Positions 30,063-38,198 of a DNA stretch of 43,488 nucleotides are shown here, in pieces. The notes under the pieces were generated by a model. It did not search any database and was not told the origin of the DNA. It worked only from the letters and a program-made list of their open reading frames with translations. How positions within the stretch are numbered: the stretch's first letter is position 1; each line of letters opens with the position of its first letter. Source of the DNA: Deltaproteobacteria bacterium UBA2385 (GTDB lineage Bacteria; Myxococcota_A; UBA796; UBA2385); the NCBI GenBank assembly GCA_002343455.1, contig DDSR01000137.1:1-43488 (forward strand). Direction: 5' to 3'. The position numbers and the translations under genes are program-made.

Positions 30063-31089
30063 CGTCCGCCTGCTGGTTGCCGGCCAGGCCTGGGACGCTT
30101 GGACGTCCTACGACCTGGACGCCGACTACCTCACTGCCGCCGATGGCTGGACGGTCAGCGCCCGCAACCCCGATGCGGTGCAGCTCGCCACCCTGGTGCT
30201 TGGCAGCCCCGTGCAGATCCTGGTCGACACCACGCCCATCCTGACGGGCACGCTGGAGCGCATCGAGAGCAGCCGCTCGCTCGACGCTGGCCATGTGATC
30301 AGCCTCTCGGGGCGTGACCTGGCTGGAGCCCTGGTGGATGCCTCGCCGGGCACGGCCTGGGCGATTCCCAGCCTCTCGCTCGCTGCGGCGGCGCAGAAGA
30401 TCCTGGCCGAGCTGGCCGTGCCCGCCGTGGTGCTGGCTGCGGCCGAGGCCAACGTGCCGCGGCTGATCCTGCGGCCCGAGCCCGGCGAGAGCTTCTGGGA
30501 CGTCCTGGTCCGCTACGCCCGCAAGCTGCGCCTGGGGGTCTGGATGGACCCGGTCGGCGTCCTGCACATCGATCGCCCCGACTACTTGAGCCCGCCCGTC
30601 GCGGAGCTCGTCCACGCCACCAGCCTCGCCACCGCCGGCGGGACCAACGTGATGAGCATCCGCTACGTCGACGACATCACCGGCCGACGATCGCCTGTCA
30701 CCGTGGTCGGCCAGTCCGCCGGCGGTGGGCTCTTCGCCGCCAGCACGGTCCTGGTGGGGGCGGCCATCGACCCTACCCTGACGGTGATCCGGCCTGCCCT
30801 GGTGGACGATGGGGACATCAACTCGGTGCTCGAGGCGACCGACCGCGCCCGGTGGGAGGTCGCCCGTCGCCAGTTCGAGGGCAAGCACCTGACCGTGACC
30901 GTCCAGGGTCACCTGGCCATGCCCGGAGTGCCCTGGTCGCCGGGCCAGATGGTCCAGGTTCGCGACGAGCTGCACGGCATCATCGGCCCCTGGTGGGTGC
31001 GGGCTCGCCGGTTCTCCCGATCGCTGTCCACGGGCTCGACCACCGAGCTCGTGCTGCACCCCCCCAACCTCTACCTGCCGGCTGTCTGA
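30052..31089 (+). CDS. Baseplate hub protein (Mu gpP/gp44 type)
   Basis: A 345-residue protein starting MPGDVRLLVAGQAWDAWTSYDLDADYLTAADGWTV, the usual opening of gp44. Following parts include PVQILVDTTPILTGTLERIE, LSGRDLAGALVDASP and ESFWDVLVRYARKLRLGVWMDPVGVLHI. These correspond to the T4 gp27-like hub barrels; in Mu the protein is a trimer on top of the spike. The length is close to Mu P (379). It lies before gp45 as expected. Confidence 0.88.
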   Translation: MPGDVRLLVAGQAWDAWTSYDLDADYLTAADGWTVSARNPDAVQLATLVLGSPVQILVDTTPILTGTLERIESSRSLDAGHVISLSGRDLAGALVDASPGTAWAIPSLSLAAAAQKILAELAVPAVVLAAAEANVPRLILRPEPGESFWDVLVRYARKLRLGVWMDPVGVLHIDRPDYLSPPVAELVHATSLATAGGTNVMSIRYVDDITGRRSPVTVVGQSAGGGLFAASTVLVGAAIDPTLTVIRPALVDDGDINSVLEATDRARWEVARRQFEGKHLTVTVQGHLAMPGVPWSPGQMVQVRDELHGIIGPWWVRARRFSRSLSTGSTTELVLHPPNLYLPAV

Positions 31090-31664
31090 TGTCGCCCCTC
31101 TCCAACACCACCTTCTGGCGTCGTCTGGATGCCCACATCGACCGCCGCGCCCAGGGCGTGGCCCGGTCGGTGCGTGGCCTGGTGGTGGCTTCGGCCGGGA
31201 CGGGGCTACGCCTGGCAGGCACAGTGATGGGCCGGGCTGCGGAGACCTTCACGGACATCGAGATCATGCAGCACTTCGGGTTCGTCTCGGTCCCGCCGCC
31301 GGCGACCGAGGTGGTGACCGTGCCCATCGGAGGCTCGTCGGCCCACCGGGTGGTGGTGGCCGAGCTGGACCCGCTGTACCGACCGAAGGACCTGCTGCCT
31401 GGCGAGGCGGTCATCTACTCGATGACGGGCAACAAGGTTCACTGCAAGCTGGACGGCAGCATCGTGGTGAGCACCCCCTTGGGCGCGGCGGTGGAGTGTA
31501 CGGCGGCCGGCCTTGTGCTGCTCGCTGGTGGCGGGGCGCCGGTGGCGCGGGTGGGCGATGCGGTCGCCGTCTCAGGCTCCGTCACGGTGGATGGCACTCC
31601 ATGGGCCTTCACGGCGACCGGCACAATCACCGCCGGCTCCACCCTCGTCCAGGCGGGGGGCTGA
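31089..31664 (+). CDS. Baseplate spike protein (Mu gp45 type)
   Basis: A 191-residue protein. The N-terminal MSPLSNTTFWRRLDAHIDRRAQG and the OB-like part (DIEIMQHFGFVSVPPPATEVVTVPIGG, HRVVVAELDPLYRPKDLLPGEAVIYS) match Mu gp45. The C-terminal repetitive strands (GSIVVSTPLGAAVECTAAGLVLLAGGGAPVARVGDAV) build the triple beta-helix needle. The trimer pierces the outer membrane. The ATG overlaps the hub stop. Confidence 0.88.
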   Translation: MSPLSNTTFWRRLDAHIDRRAQGVARSVRGLVVASAGTGLRLAGTVMGRAAETFTDIEIMQHFGFVSVPPPATEVVTVPIGGSSAHRVVVAELDPLYRPKDLLPGEAVIYSMTGNKVHCKLDGSIVVSTPLGAAVECTAAGLVLLAGGGAPVARVGDAVAVSGSVTVDGTPWAFTATGTITAGSTLVQAGG

Positions 31665-31665
31665 G

Positions 31666-32034
31666 ATGGCCGACCTCGACACCGTCACCGGCGATTTCCT
31701 GCGGACCTCTCGCGGCGACCTGCTCGTGCGGACGAACGTCGCGGTCGTCCAACAGGTCTGGCTGCGCCTGGCGACCGAGCGGGGCTCGCTGCTGGCTGAT
31801 CCCGACTTCGGTTCCCTGCTGCACACCCTGCCCCAGGCCAAGCTGGTGGCTGGCATCGAGGAGGTCGCCACCGCCTACGCCCGGGACGCGCTGCAGCCCC
31901 TGCTGGACGAGGGGCGGCTGGTGGACCTGGAGCTGTCCGCCGTCCGCACCGCTCGCAACCGCCTGGAGCTGTCGCTGCGTGCCCGGTCGGCCGACGGCAC
32001 TCCGATCACCTTCACCGACTTCGTGAGGATCTGA
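31666..32034 (+). CDS. Baseplate wedge protein (Mu gp46, GPW/gp25-like)
   Basis: A 122-residue protein with GDLLVRTNVAVVQQVWLRLATERGSLLADPDFGSLLH and the late ELSAVRTARNRLELSLRARSADG. This is the DUF2634/gp25-like fold of baseplate wedge proteins, with the EPR-like core replaced. It sits between spike and J-type protein, exactly as gp46 in Mu, and its length is close. Confidence 0.8.
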   Translation: MADLDTVTGDFLRTSRGDLLVRTNVAVVQQVWLRLATERGSLLADPDFGSLLHTLPQAKLVAGIEEVATAYARDALQPLLDEGRLVDLELSAVRTARNRLELSLRARSADGTPITFTDFVRI

Positions 32035-33113
32035 TGAGCTACGTGCCGCCGACCGAGAGCGCGCTCCACCAGGCCGCCCTCGACGCCTACGTCAACAAGC
32101 TCGACGGTGCCACCGTGCGCGTGGGCGACGAGATCTGGGCTCGCGCCTGGCTGGTGGCTGCCGCCACCGCGCATGTCTCGGCCGGGCTCGAGTATGTCGA
32201 GGACCAGGTCTTCCCGAACACGGCTGACGAGGACAACACCGCCCGCTGGGCCGATATCTACGAGGTTGAGCGGCTGCAGCCCACCATCGCCGCCGACAAC
32301 GGCGAGGTCGAAGCTACGGGCGTTCTGGCCACCGTGATCCCCCTGGGCACCCAGCTCCAGCACGAGGACGGCACCCTCTTTGAGACCACCGCAGCCGTGA
32401 CCATTGGCGCTACCCTGGCCGAGCTCGTGCCCATTCAGGCCGTGGAGGCCGGCAGCGAGGGCAACGTCTCGACCGGCACCGTGTTGACCTGGCTGTCGCC
32501 GCCGGTCGGCCTCGATCCCACTGCGGCCGTGACCACGGAGCTCACCGGGGGCACCGACCTGGAGGAGCTCGCCGACTGGCAAGAGCGGATCGTAGACCGG
32601 ATCCGGGCGGGCACCGGCTCAGGTACGGCAGCCGACTACGAGCGCTGGGCCGAGGAGCTCGACGGGGTGGTCGCCGCCCACTGTGTGCCTCTCTACAGAG
32701 GCCCGGGCACAGTCACCGTGGCGGTCTTCTCGGCCGACGGCGCTGGCAACCGCACGCCGGCGGGCTCGGTGTTGCGCGGCCTGGTGCTCGCCCACCTCAA
32801 CACGCTGCGCCCCGTTACGGCCGAGGTCGACTGTCCGGCCATCAGCGAGGCGTCGCTCGACGTGACGGTCTCACAGCTCGAGGTGGAGGCCGGGTTTGAT
32901 CCCGATGACGTGGTGGCCGAGGTCGAGGCCGCTATCGAGGCCTGGATCTGGTCGCTGGTCACTGGCCAGACGGGCCGTCTGACCCAGCTGGGGCGCACCA
33001 TCGCCAACGTCGCCGGGGTCACCGACTACCAGATCGACGCCCCCACGGGCGATACCGCCGTCCTCGACATCCAGATCCTGGTGCCCGGTACCATCACCGT
33101 GAGCCTGGCCTGA
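32034..33113 (+). CDS. Baseplate wedge protein (Mu gp47, J-like)
   Basis: A 359-residue protein of the baseplate J family: YVNKLDGATVRVGDEIWARAWLVAAATAHVSAGLEYVEDQVFPNTADEDNTARWADIYEV, IPLGTQLQHEDGTLFETTAAVTI, VPIQAVEAGSEGNVSTGTVLTW, and the terminal helix LGRTIANVAGVTDYQID. The length equals Mu gp47 (363) closely. It forms the wedge ring around the hub. Stop and start with gp46 share one base. Confidence 0.92.
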   Translation: MSYVPPTESALHQAALDAYVNKLDGATVRVGDEIWARAWLVAAATAHVSAGLEYVEDQVFPNTADEDNTARWADIYEVERLQPTIAADNGEVEATGVLATVIPLGTQLQHEDGTLFETTAAVTIGATLAELVPIQAVEAGSEGNVSTGTVLTWLSPPVGLDPTAAVTTELTGGTDLEELADWQERIVDRIRAGTGSGTAADYERWAEELDGVVAAHCVPLYRGPGTVTVAVFSADGAGNRTPAGSVLRGLVLAHLNTLRPVTAEVDCPAISEASLDVTVSQLEVEAGFDPDDVVAEVEAAIEAWIWSLVTGQTGRLTQLGRTIANVAGVTDYQIDAPTGDTAVLDIQILVPGTITVSLA

Positions 33114-33715
33114 TGGCCATCACCCGCCCGCACCTGGACCTCCTGCTGCGTCTGCATCCACGTGGACGTGCCTGGTCGTTGGACCCGGCCATGGCCCCAT
33201 ACCAGGAGCTGGAGGCGTGGGGGGAAGTCCTGGATGCTCAGGATGCCCAGGTCAACGCCCTCCTCGACGAGGCAGTGCCGGACCGAGCCAGCTCGTTGCT
33301 CGGCCGCTGGGAAGCCCTCTTCGACCTCCATCCACGCTCAGGTCTCTCCGAGGCCGAGCGTCGCCGCCGGGTCCTCGCTCGCATGGCCTACCTGCCGGAC
33401 ACCCGGCCGGTGACCATCGAGGACATCCTGGAAGCGTTCACGTCTCTGGACGTGGCCATCGTCGAGCCAGGTGCCTTCCGCTGCGACGATGCCGGCAGCG
33501 TCTGCGACGAACCGGACGACGTACTGGATGGCGCGTGGGTCTGGTGGGTGGAAGTCGATGAGACCGCCGCCCGTGCCGGTGACGTGACCCGCCTCGAGCT
33601 GGAGCAAGAGCTCCAGCGCATCAAGCCCGCCCACACTGTCGCCTATGTGCGGTGCGACGACTTCCTGACCGATGACCCCTGGTCGCTTTGCGACCGCGAC
33701 CTCCTAGGAGCCTGA
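33113..33715 (+). CDS. Baseplate protein (Mu gp48, DUF2313 type)
   Basis: A 200-residue protein with LDLLLRLHPRGRAWSLDP, DLHPRSGLSEAERRRRVLARMAYLPDT and a helical-strand end (LEQELQRIKPAHTVAYVRCDD). This is the DUF2313/YmfQ (Mu gp48) pattern; the protein connects baseplate wedge and fibres. The length matches Mu gp48 (182). It carries an extra Cys/Asp-rich loop (FRCDDAGSVCDEPDD). Confidence 0.85.
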   Translation: MAITRPHLDLLLRLHPRGRAWSLDPAMAPYQELEAWGEVLDAQDAQVNALLDEAVPDRASSLLGRWEALFDLHPRSGLSEAERRRRVLARMAYLPDTRPVTIEDILEAFTSLDVAIVEPGAFRCDDAGSVCDEPDDVLDGAWVWWVEVDETAARAGDVTRLELEQELQRIKPAHTVAYVRCDDFLTDDPWSLCDRDLLGA

Positions 33716-33716
33716 C

Positions 33717-34328
33717 ATGAGTACTGGACCTGAAGGCAACAGCCTCGAAGACCTCGTCGTCCCCGCGTCCCGCGTGAACAACTATGCTGCTGGGCAGCAG
33801 GTTTTCTCGACCCACCTCAACCAGATCCAGGACCAGATCCTCTCGGTCGGAGCGGCGGTCAACTTCCTGGCGGGCCAAGTGGGGGTCAGCCGGTCGGGAT
33901 CGGGCAACATGTCCGATTCGCCGGCCCCAACCATGGGCGGTGGAATGTCGGTCTGGGTGCAGGCCCAGACCAACGGAACCACCGTCGTCCTGCTCGACGA
34001 CGAGAACATGGACTGGCGCGACCGATTCATCGAGGTCGCGGGAGTCGCGGTCGTCGTGGCGGACCTCGACTTCCCTGGTGAGGCCGGCGACGACGCCATC
34101 GGCGAGGACATCAACATCCACGGCATGTTCTACTCGCAGGAGGGGTTCAACCCGGCCGCAGGCACCCCGACGGCATCGGTAGGGCTGACTCTGACCACCG
34201 GAAATCGTCTGCAGGTCTTCGTCCGAGACACGGACGGTGCCCTCTGCCTGAAGATGTCGCCCTTCGCGGCCGACAACGGCCGGATCATCGCCCGAGTCTC
34301 GGCCAGCCCGAAGCAGAACCACTACTGA
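33717..34328 (+). CDS. Tail fibre-like or receptor-binding protein
   Basis: A 203-residue protein right after the last baseplate gene, where Mu carries tail fibre genes. It starts with a helical adaptor region (VNNYAAGQQVFSTHLNQIQDQILSVGAAVNFLAG, about 21-55) and continues as beta-rich sequence with Gly and Asn (SVWVQAQTNGTTVVLLDDEN; ASVGLTLTTGNRLQVFVRD). I do not recognise a family. If it is the fibre it is very short. No fibre assembly chaperone (Mu U type) follows. Confidence 0.5.
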   Translation: MSTGPEGNSLEDLVVPASRVNNYAAGQQVFSTHLNQIQDQILSVGAAVNFLAGQVGVSRSGSGNMSDSPAPTMGGGMSVWVQAQTNGTTVVLLDDENMDWRDRFIEVAGVAVVVADLDFPGEAGDDAIGEDINIHGMFYSQEGFNPAAGTPTASVGLTLTTGNRLQVFVRDTDGALCLKMSPFAADNGRIIARVSASPKQNHY

Positions 34329-34954
34329 TGCGCCCAGACCTCCTCATCTGGGACCGCCAGCACGCGGGCAAGCGCAGCCGCCCGAGCGACATGGGCGCGG
34401 CGGCCGACGTCGACGGCGATGGGCGGATCGCCACCTGGGAGCGCGAGGCCGAGCTCACGCCCCGCTACATCCAACCGGGCATCGTCGAAGCCGAGGTCTG
34501 GGGACTCGAGAGCAAGCTCATCGATCCGCTGGGGGCGGGCCTGCAGGCCGACTACCCCCAGCGGCACCGTGAGGCGGTCAGCCTCGCCCAGGGCCGCCCG
34601 CGGGCCGCCTACCTGGCCTGCCACCTCAATGCCGGCGGCGGCGACTATGCACTGGTCGGGCATGTGCCCAGGAGCACGCTCGGCCGCGCGCTGGCCGAGG
34701 CCATCGCCACCGAGCTGGAGCTGAGCATTCCCGTGATCAGTCGGTGCCGCGTCGAGGCCCTGGAAGGACGCTGGGCCCGAGGTCTGCCCACCATCCGCGG
34801 AGCGTTGGCACCAGGACTCCCCGGCCTCGCTGGTGTCCTTCTGGAGCCTCTCTTCCTCGACGCCCCCGAGCACCAAGCCTACATCCACGAGGGCGGCCTG
34901 ACGGCGGTGGGCCAAGCCATCGCCCGCGGCGTGAGGCGGTGGGCCAATGCCTGA
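34328..34954 (+). CDS. Amidase_3-type endolysin with an EF-hand loop
   Basis: A 208-residue N-acetylmuramoyl-L-alanine amidase. Zinc ligands expected are H12 (DRQHAGK), a Glu at 38-42 (WEREAEL) and H99 (ACHLNAGG); the catalytic Glu is E173 (LLEPLFLD). The final helix GLTAVGQAIARGVRRW is typical. Residues 27-38 (DVDGDGRIATWE) are a perfect 12-residue EF-hand calcium loop, inserted before the second zinc ligand. No signal peptide is present, so it needs the holin for release. It cuts the amide bond between muramic acid and peptide in murein. The start overlaps the preceding stop by one base. Confidence 0.82.
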   Translation: MRPDLLIWDRQHAGKRSRPSDMGAAADVDGDGRIATWEREAELTPRYIQPGIVEAEVWGLESKLIDPLGAGLQADYPQRHREAVSLAQGRPRAAYLACHLNAGGGDYALVGHVPRSTLGRALAEAIATELELSIPVISRCRVEALEGRWARGLPTIRGALAPGLPGLAGVLLEPLFLDAPEHQAYIHEGGLTAVGQAIARGVRRWANA

Positions 34955-35282
34955 GAGCTGGACCGCTCGCGGGGCCATGGCCCTCACGCTACTCTTCCTG
35001 GGCGCGGCCGGGGTCGCCTACCTGGCGGCGCCGGCGGCCGACCCGACCCAGGAGGTGGCCTGGGTCGAGCTCGTCGAGCTGCAGGCCACGTACTTCATGG
35101 CCTGGTACTCCCAGACCATCCAGGGCCTGGCCGTACTGGCGACGCTCTGGGGCGCCTACGGTGCCCGGCACCTCGTCCCGACGCCCCCAGGCTGGGGCCG
35201 CCCAGCCCCCACTACTGCCGAGCTGCGACGCACTGAGCGGCCCGCCTCAAGCCCCACCCCCACCGAGCTGGGCGACGTATGA
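34947..35282 (+). CDS. Holin-like membrane protein
   Basis: A 111-residue protein with two membrane helices at about 9-28 (GAMALTLLFLGAAGVAYLAA) and 55-75 (QTIQGLAVLATLWGAYGARH) and a charged, Pro-rich tail. It overlaps the endolysin gene by 8 bases and precedes the spanin-like gene, so it is the best holin candidate. No known holin family is recognised by sequence. Confidence 0.6.
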   Translation: MPESWTARGAMALTLLFLGAAGVAYLAAPAADPTQEVAWVELVELQATYFMAWYSQTIQGLAVLATLWGAYGARHLVPTPPGWGRPAPTTAELRRTERPASSPTPTELGDV

Positions 35283-35776
35283 GCCTAGCTGGAGGCCGTA
35301 TGGTCACCGTCATCATCGCCGTTCTGGGCACCCTGGTCGTGGCCGAGGGGGCCATCATCGCCCACCAGGTCAAGCAGGCCAAGCGAGCCGAGGCTGACCG
35401 AGACGTTGAGGAGGCCCAGGCCTACAGCGAGGCCGTTCAGGCGGCGGGCAAGGCTGGAGCTGACGGTGCGACCGCCGCCCTGGCGCCGGCCCTTGCCGAG
35501 CTCGGGGTCCAGCTAGAAGTACTTCAAGTCCAACCCGCCTACTGCCTGGCCGACTCGGGGGTGTACAACGAGGCGGCCTGCCTACTCGATCGGTGCCTCG
35601 CCCACGCCGCAGTCGAGACCGACGGCGCGTCCAAGCTCTGCGACGACTTGGCCAACCTCACGGTTTCGATCACCGGTCTGATCATCATCGAAGCCCCCCC
35701 TCCAGGTGAGACCGAGGGGGCTCCGTCCGCCGCAGACATGACCCGGCGGCAGACCTGGTTCGGGTCCCGGAAGTGA
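35279..35776 (+). CDS. Spanin-like membrane protein
   Basis: A 165-residue protein with an N-terminal membrane anchor (about 8-28, MVTVIIAVLGTLVVAEGAII) and a periplasmic helical part (HQVKQAKRAEADRDVEEAQAYSEAVQAAGKAGADG). Four Cys follow in AYCLADSGVYNEAACLLDRC...KLCDD. This resembles an inner-membrane spanin (Rz type). I found no overlapping lipoprotein (Rz1) frame. A second start at residue 8 would leave only the anchor. It is the last late gene before the right end. Confidence 0.5.
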   Translation: MSLAGGRMVTVIIAVLGTLVVAEGAIIAHQVKQAKRAEADRDVEEAQAYSEAVQAAGKAGADGATAALAPALAELGVQLEVLQVQPAYCLADSGVYNEAACLLDRCLAHAAVETDGASKLCDDLANLTVSITGLIIIEAPPPGETEGAPSAADMTRRQTWFGSRK

Positions 35777-35806
35777 GCCGATCGAGCTGGGTCTGCCGAA
35801 AACAGG

Positions 35807-35847
35807 CCTGCGCGGATTCTGCGCGGTTTGCGGTTTTGCCGCGCAGG
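35807..35847. repeat. Right-end inner inverted repeat
   Basis: CCTGCGCGG (35807-35815) and CCGCGCAGG (35839-35847) are inverted repeats around a 23-base loop. CCTGCGCGGATT also matches the left-end box at 147-159 in inverse orientation. It may act as a transposase site, a late-operon terminator hairpin, or both. Confidence 0.5.
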
Positions 35848-35859
35848 TTTTGAAAACGG

Positions 35860-35892
35860 GTTTTCGCGCTACAGGGCGCTCAGTTTTCGCGC
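35860..35892 (-). repeat. Two right-end transposase-binding-like boxes (GTTTTCGCGC)
   Basis: GTTTTCGCGC occurs at 35860-35869 and again at 35883-35892, a spacing of 23 bases, about two helical turns. The left end has the inverse copy at 68-77. Tandem sites facing the same way at a Mu right end are normal. The proposed terminus CTACA ends at 35901, nine bases further. Confidence 0.55.
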
Positions 35893-35901
35893 GCCGCTAC
35901 A

Positions 35902-35938
35902 CCCCAACCCCCGCGATCTGGCGCGGGTGGGGTTGGGG
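35902..35938. other. GC-rich hairpin at the right junction, host side; includes right copy of CCCCAA
   Basis: CCCCAACCCC (35902-35911) pairs with GGGGTTGGGG (35929-35938), with further inner GC pairs around an ATCTGG loop. No T run follows, so it is a weak terminator candidate for a gene left of the prophage. The first six bases (35902-35907) are the right copy of the putative target duplication. Confidence 0.5.
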
Positions 35939-35956
35939 CCCGGCGAGAGGGCCCGT

Positions 35957-35964
35957 GCTACGTT
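35957..35964 (+). promoter_or_regulatory. Host promoter-like extended -10 before the lipoprotein-purM operon
   Basis: GTGCTACGTT (TG at 35956-35957, -10 TACGTT at 35959-35964) lies about 17 bases before the lipoprotein gene. A TTGGGG at 35933 is 20 bases upstream of it. It resembles the TGCTAnnnT motifs in the prophage cargo region, which suggests that those use the host's main sigma factor. Confidence 0.4.
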
Positions 35965-35980
35965 CCCTGCCGGAGGAGCG

Positions 35981-36534
35981 ATGTCGACCAGGATCCGGGC
36001 TCAGGCCACGATCGGCTTCGCCATGGCGATGGGGGTCGGCGCCTGCGGGTACAAGGAGCCCGGTCAGGGAGCCACCACCGACGAGGACGGGACCGTCATC
36101 GCCGGGGACGGGGGCGCCGAGTGCGCGGGCAGCGCGCCGGTCCTCGTGGCGGGCCCGTTCTGCACCTACATGGGCCTGGGCTCGGCCGAGCCCGGCCTCG
36201 ACGAGGTCCCGGTCTTGCGCATCTCGGGAGCCTTCCACGACGACGACGGCGACCTCCACCTGCGCTCCACCCGGATCTGGTACGACGGGGAGCCCTTGGG
36301 CGGGGTCGACTACGAGACCGCCCAGGTCAAGGAGCGCGCCTACGCCTCCAGCGGCGAGACCCCCTGCGAGTCCTTGGACGTGGATGATATGGGCGACAAG
36401 ATCTACCTCCAGCCCTCGGCCACCGAGTACGGCGTCGAGATGGACTGGGCGCTCTCGGCGAGCGACGCCGACGGCCTCTGGAGCGAGCCGGTGATCGTCA
36501 CCTGCAAGACCCCCCTCGAAGACGGAAGCGAGCC

Positions 36535-36538
<4 letters not shown>
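35981..36538 (+). CDS. Host lipoprotein of unknown function
   Basis: A 185-residue secreted lipoprotein; the start has GGAGGAG three bases upstream. Residues 1-22 form a signal peptide ending in GVGAC (lipobox, C22). The mature part has an acidic, Gly-rich linker (GATTDEDGTVIAGDGGAE) and a beta-rich domain (VLRISGAFHDDDGDLHLRSTRIWYDGE; MDWALSASDADGLWSEPVIVTC), with four Cys that could form disulfides. The tail reads like an Ig or fibronectin type fold. It overlaps purM by four bases, yet a purine role is unlikely. Confidence 0.7.
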
Positions 36539-37553
<1,015 letters not shown>

Positions 37554-37557
<4 letters not shown>

Positions 37558-38198
37558 GCGCCCGTGTCGCCGTGTTGGCCAGCGGCTCGGGCAGCAACCT
37601 CCAGGCCCTGATCGACGACTGCGCCCAGCCGGACGCGCCCGCTCGGATCGCCCTGGTCATCTCAAACCGCCGCGAGGCCTTCGCCCTGGAGCGCGCGCGC
37701 CTGGCCGCGATCCCCGCCCAGCACCTCCCGCGCTCCCGCCAGGAGTCCCGCCAGGACTACGACGCCCGGCTGGTCGAGGCCCTGCAGGCGCAGCAGATCG
37801 ACTGGGTCTGCCTCGCCGGCTGGATGCTGCTGGTCACCCCCGTCTTCCTGCGGGCCTTTCCCAGCCGCGTCCTCAACGTCCACCCCGCCCTGCTGCCCAG
37901 CTTCCCCGGCCTCGACGGGGCCGCTCAGGCCCTCGCCCACGGGGCCCGCGTCACGGGCGCGACCGTCCACCTCGTCGACGAGGGCTGCGACACCGGGCCC
38001 ATCCTCTGCCAGGGCGCCGTCCCCGTCCTGCCCGACGACGACCTCGCCCGCCTCCAGGCGCGCATCCACCGGGTCGAGCACCGCCTCTACCCGCGGGCCC
38101 TGCGCCTGGTGCTCCAGGGGCAGCCGCGGGTGCAGGGGCGGGTCGTGTACTTCGACGGTCAACCCCAGGCGCGCACCTACGAGTGGTTCGAGGGCTGA
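37554..38198 (+). CDS. purN: Phosphoribosylglycinamide formyltransferase
   Basis: A 214-residue PurN. MSARVAVLASGSGSNLQAL is the phosphate-binding start. VLNVHPALLPSFPG holds the catalytic Asn and His, and GATVHLVDEGCDTGPIL the Asp. It transfers the formyl group from 10-formyl-tetrahydrofolate to GAR. Coupled to purM by an ATGA overlap, a frequent pairing. Its stop abuts the convergent rel gene with no gap, so no room exists for a terminator outside the coding parts. Confidence 0.96.

Larger units (their letters stand above)
36..35901. mobile_element. Mu-like transposable prophage, apparently complete (about 35.9 kb)
   Basis: The region carries a DDE transposase with a MuB-type ATPase, Gam, GemA, an Ner/repressor switch, and a full Mu-order head, contractile-tail and lysis block. 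The length is close to that of phage Mu. Early genes run leftward and late genes rightward from a central immunity region. Both outer edges carry matching inverted motifs (GCGCGAAAAC on the left, GTTTTCGCGC twice on the right; CCTGCGCGGATT against its complement). No structural gene looks broken, so it may be functional. The exact ends are inferred from TG...CA termini and a six-base flanking repeat, and are less certain than the gene content. Confidence 0.9.

Noticed and set aside
35902..35938. Rho-independent terminator at the right junction
   Set aside because: The stem is strong, but no T run follows on either side, so I list it only as a hairpin.
35828..35980. Longer N-terminus for the host lipoprotein starting inside the prophage end
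   Set aside because: It crosses the phage-host junction and hides the signal peptide; GGAGGAG before 35981 marks the real start.
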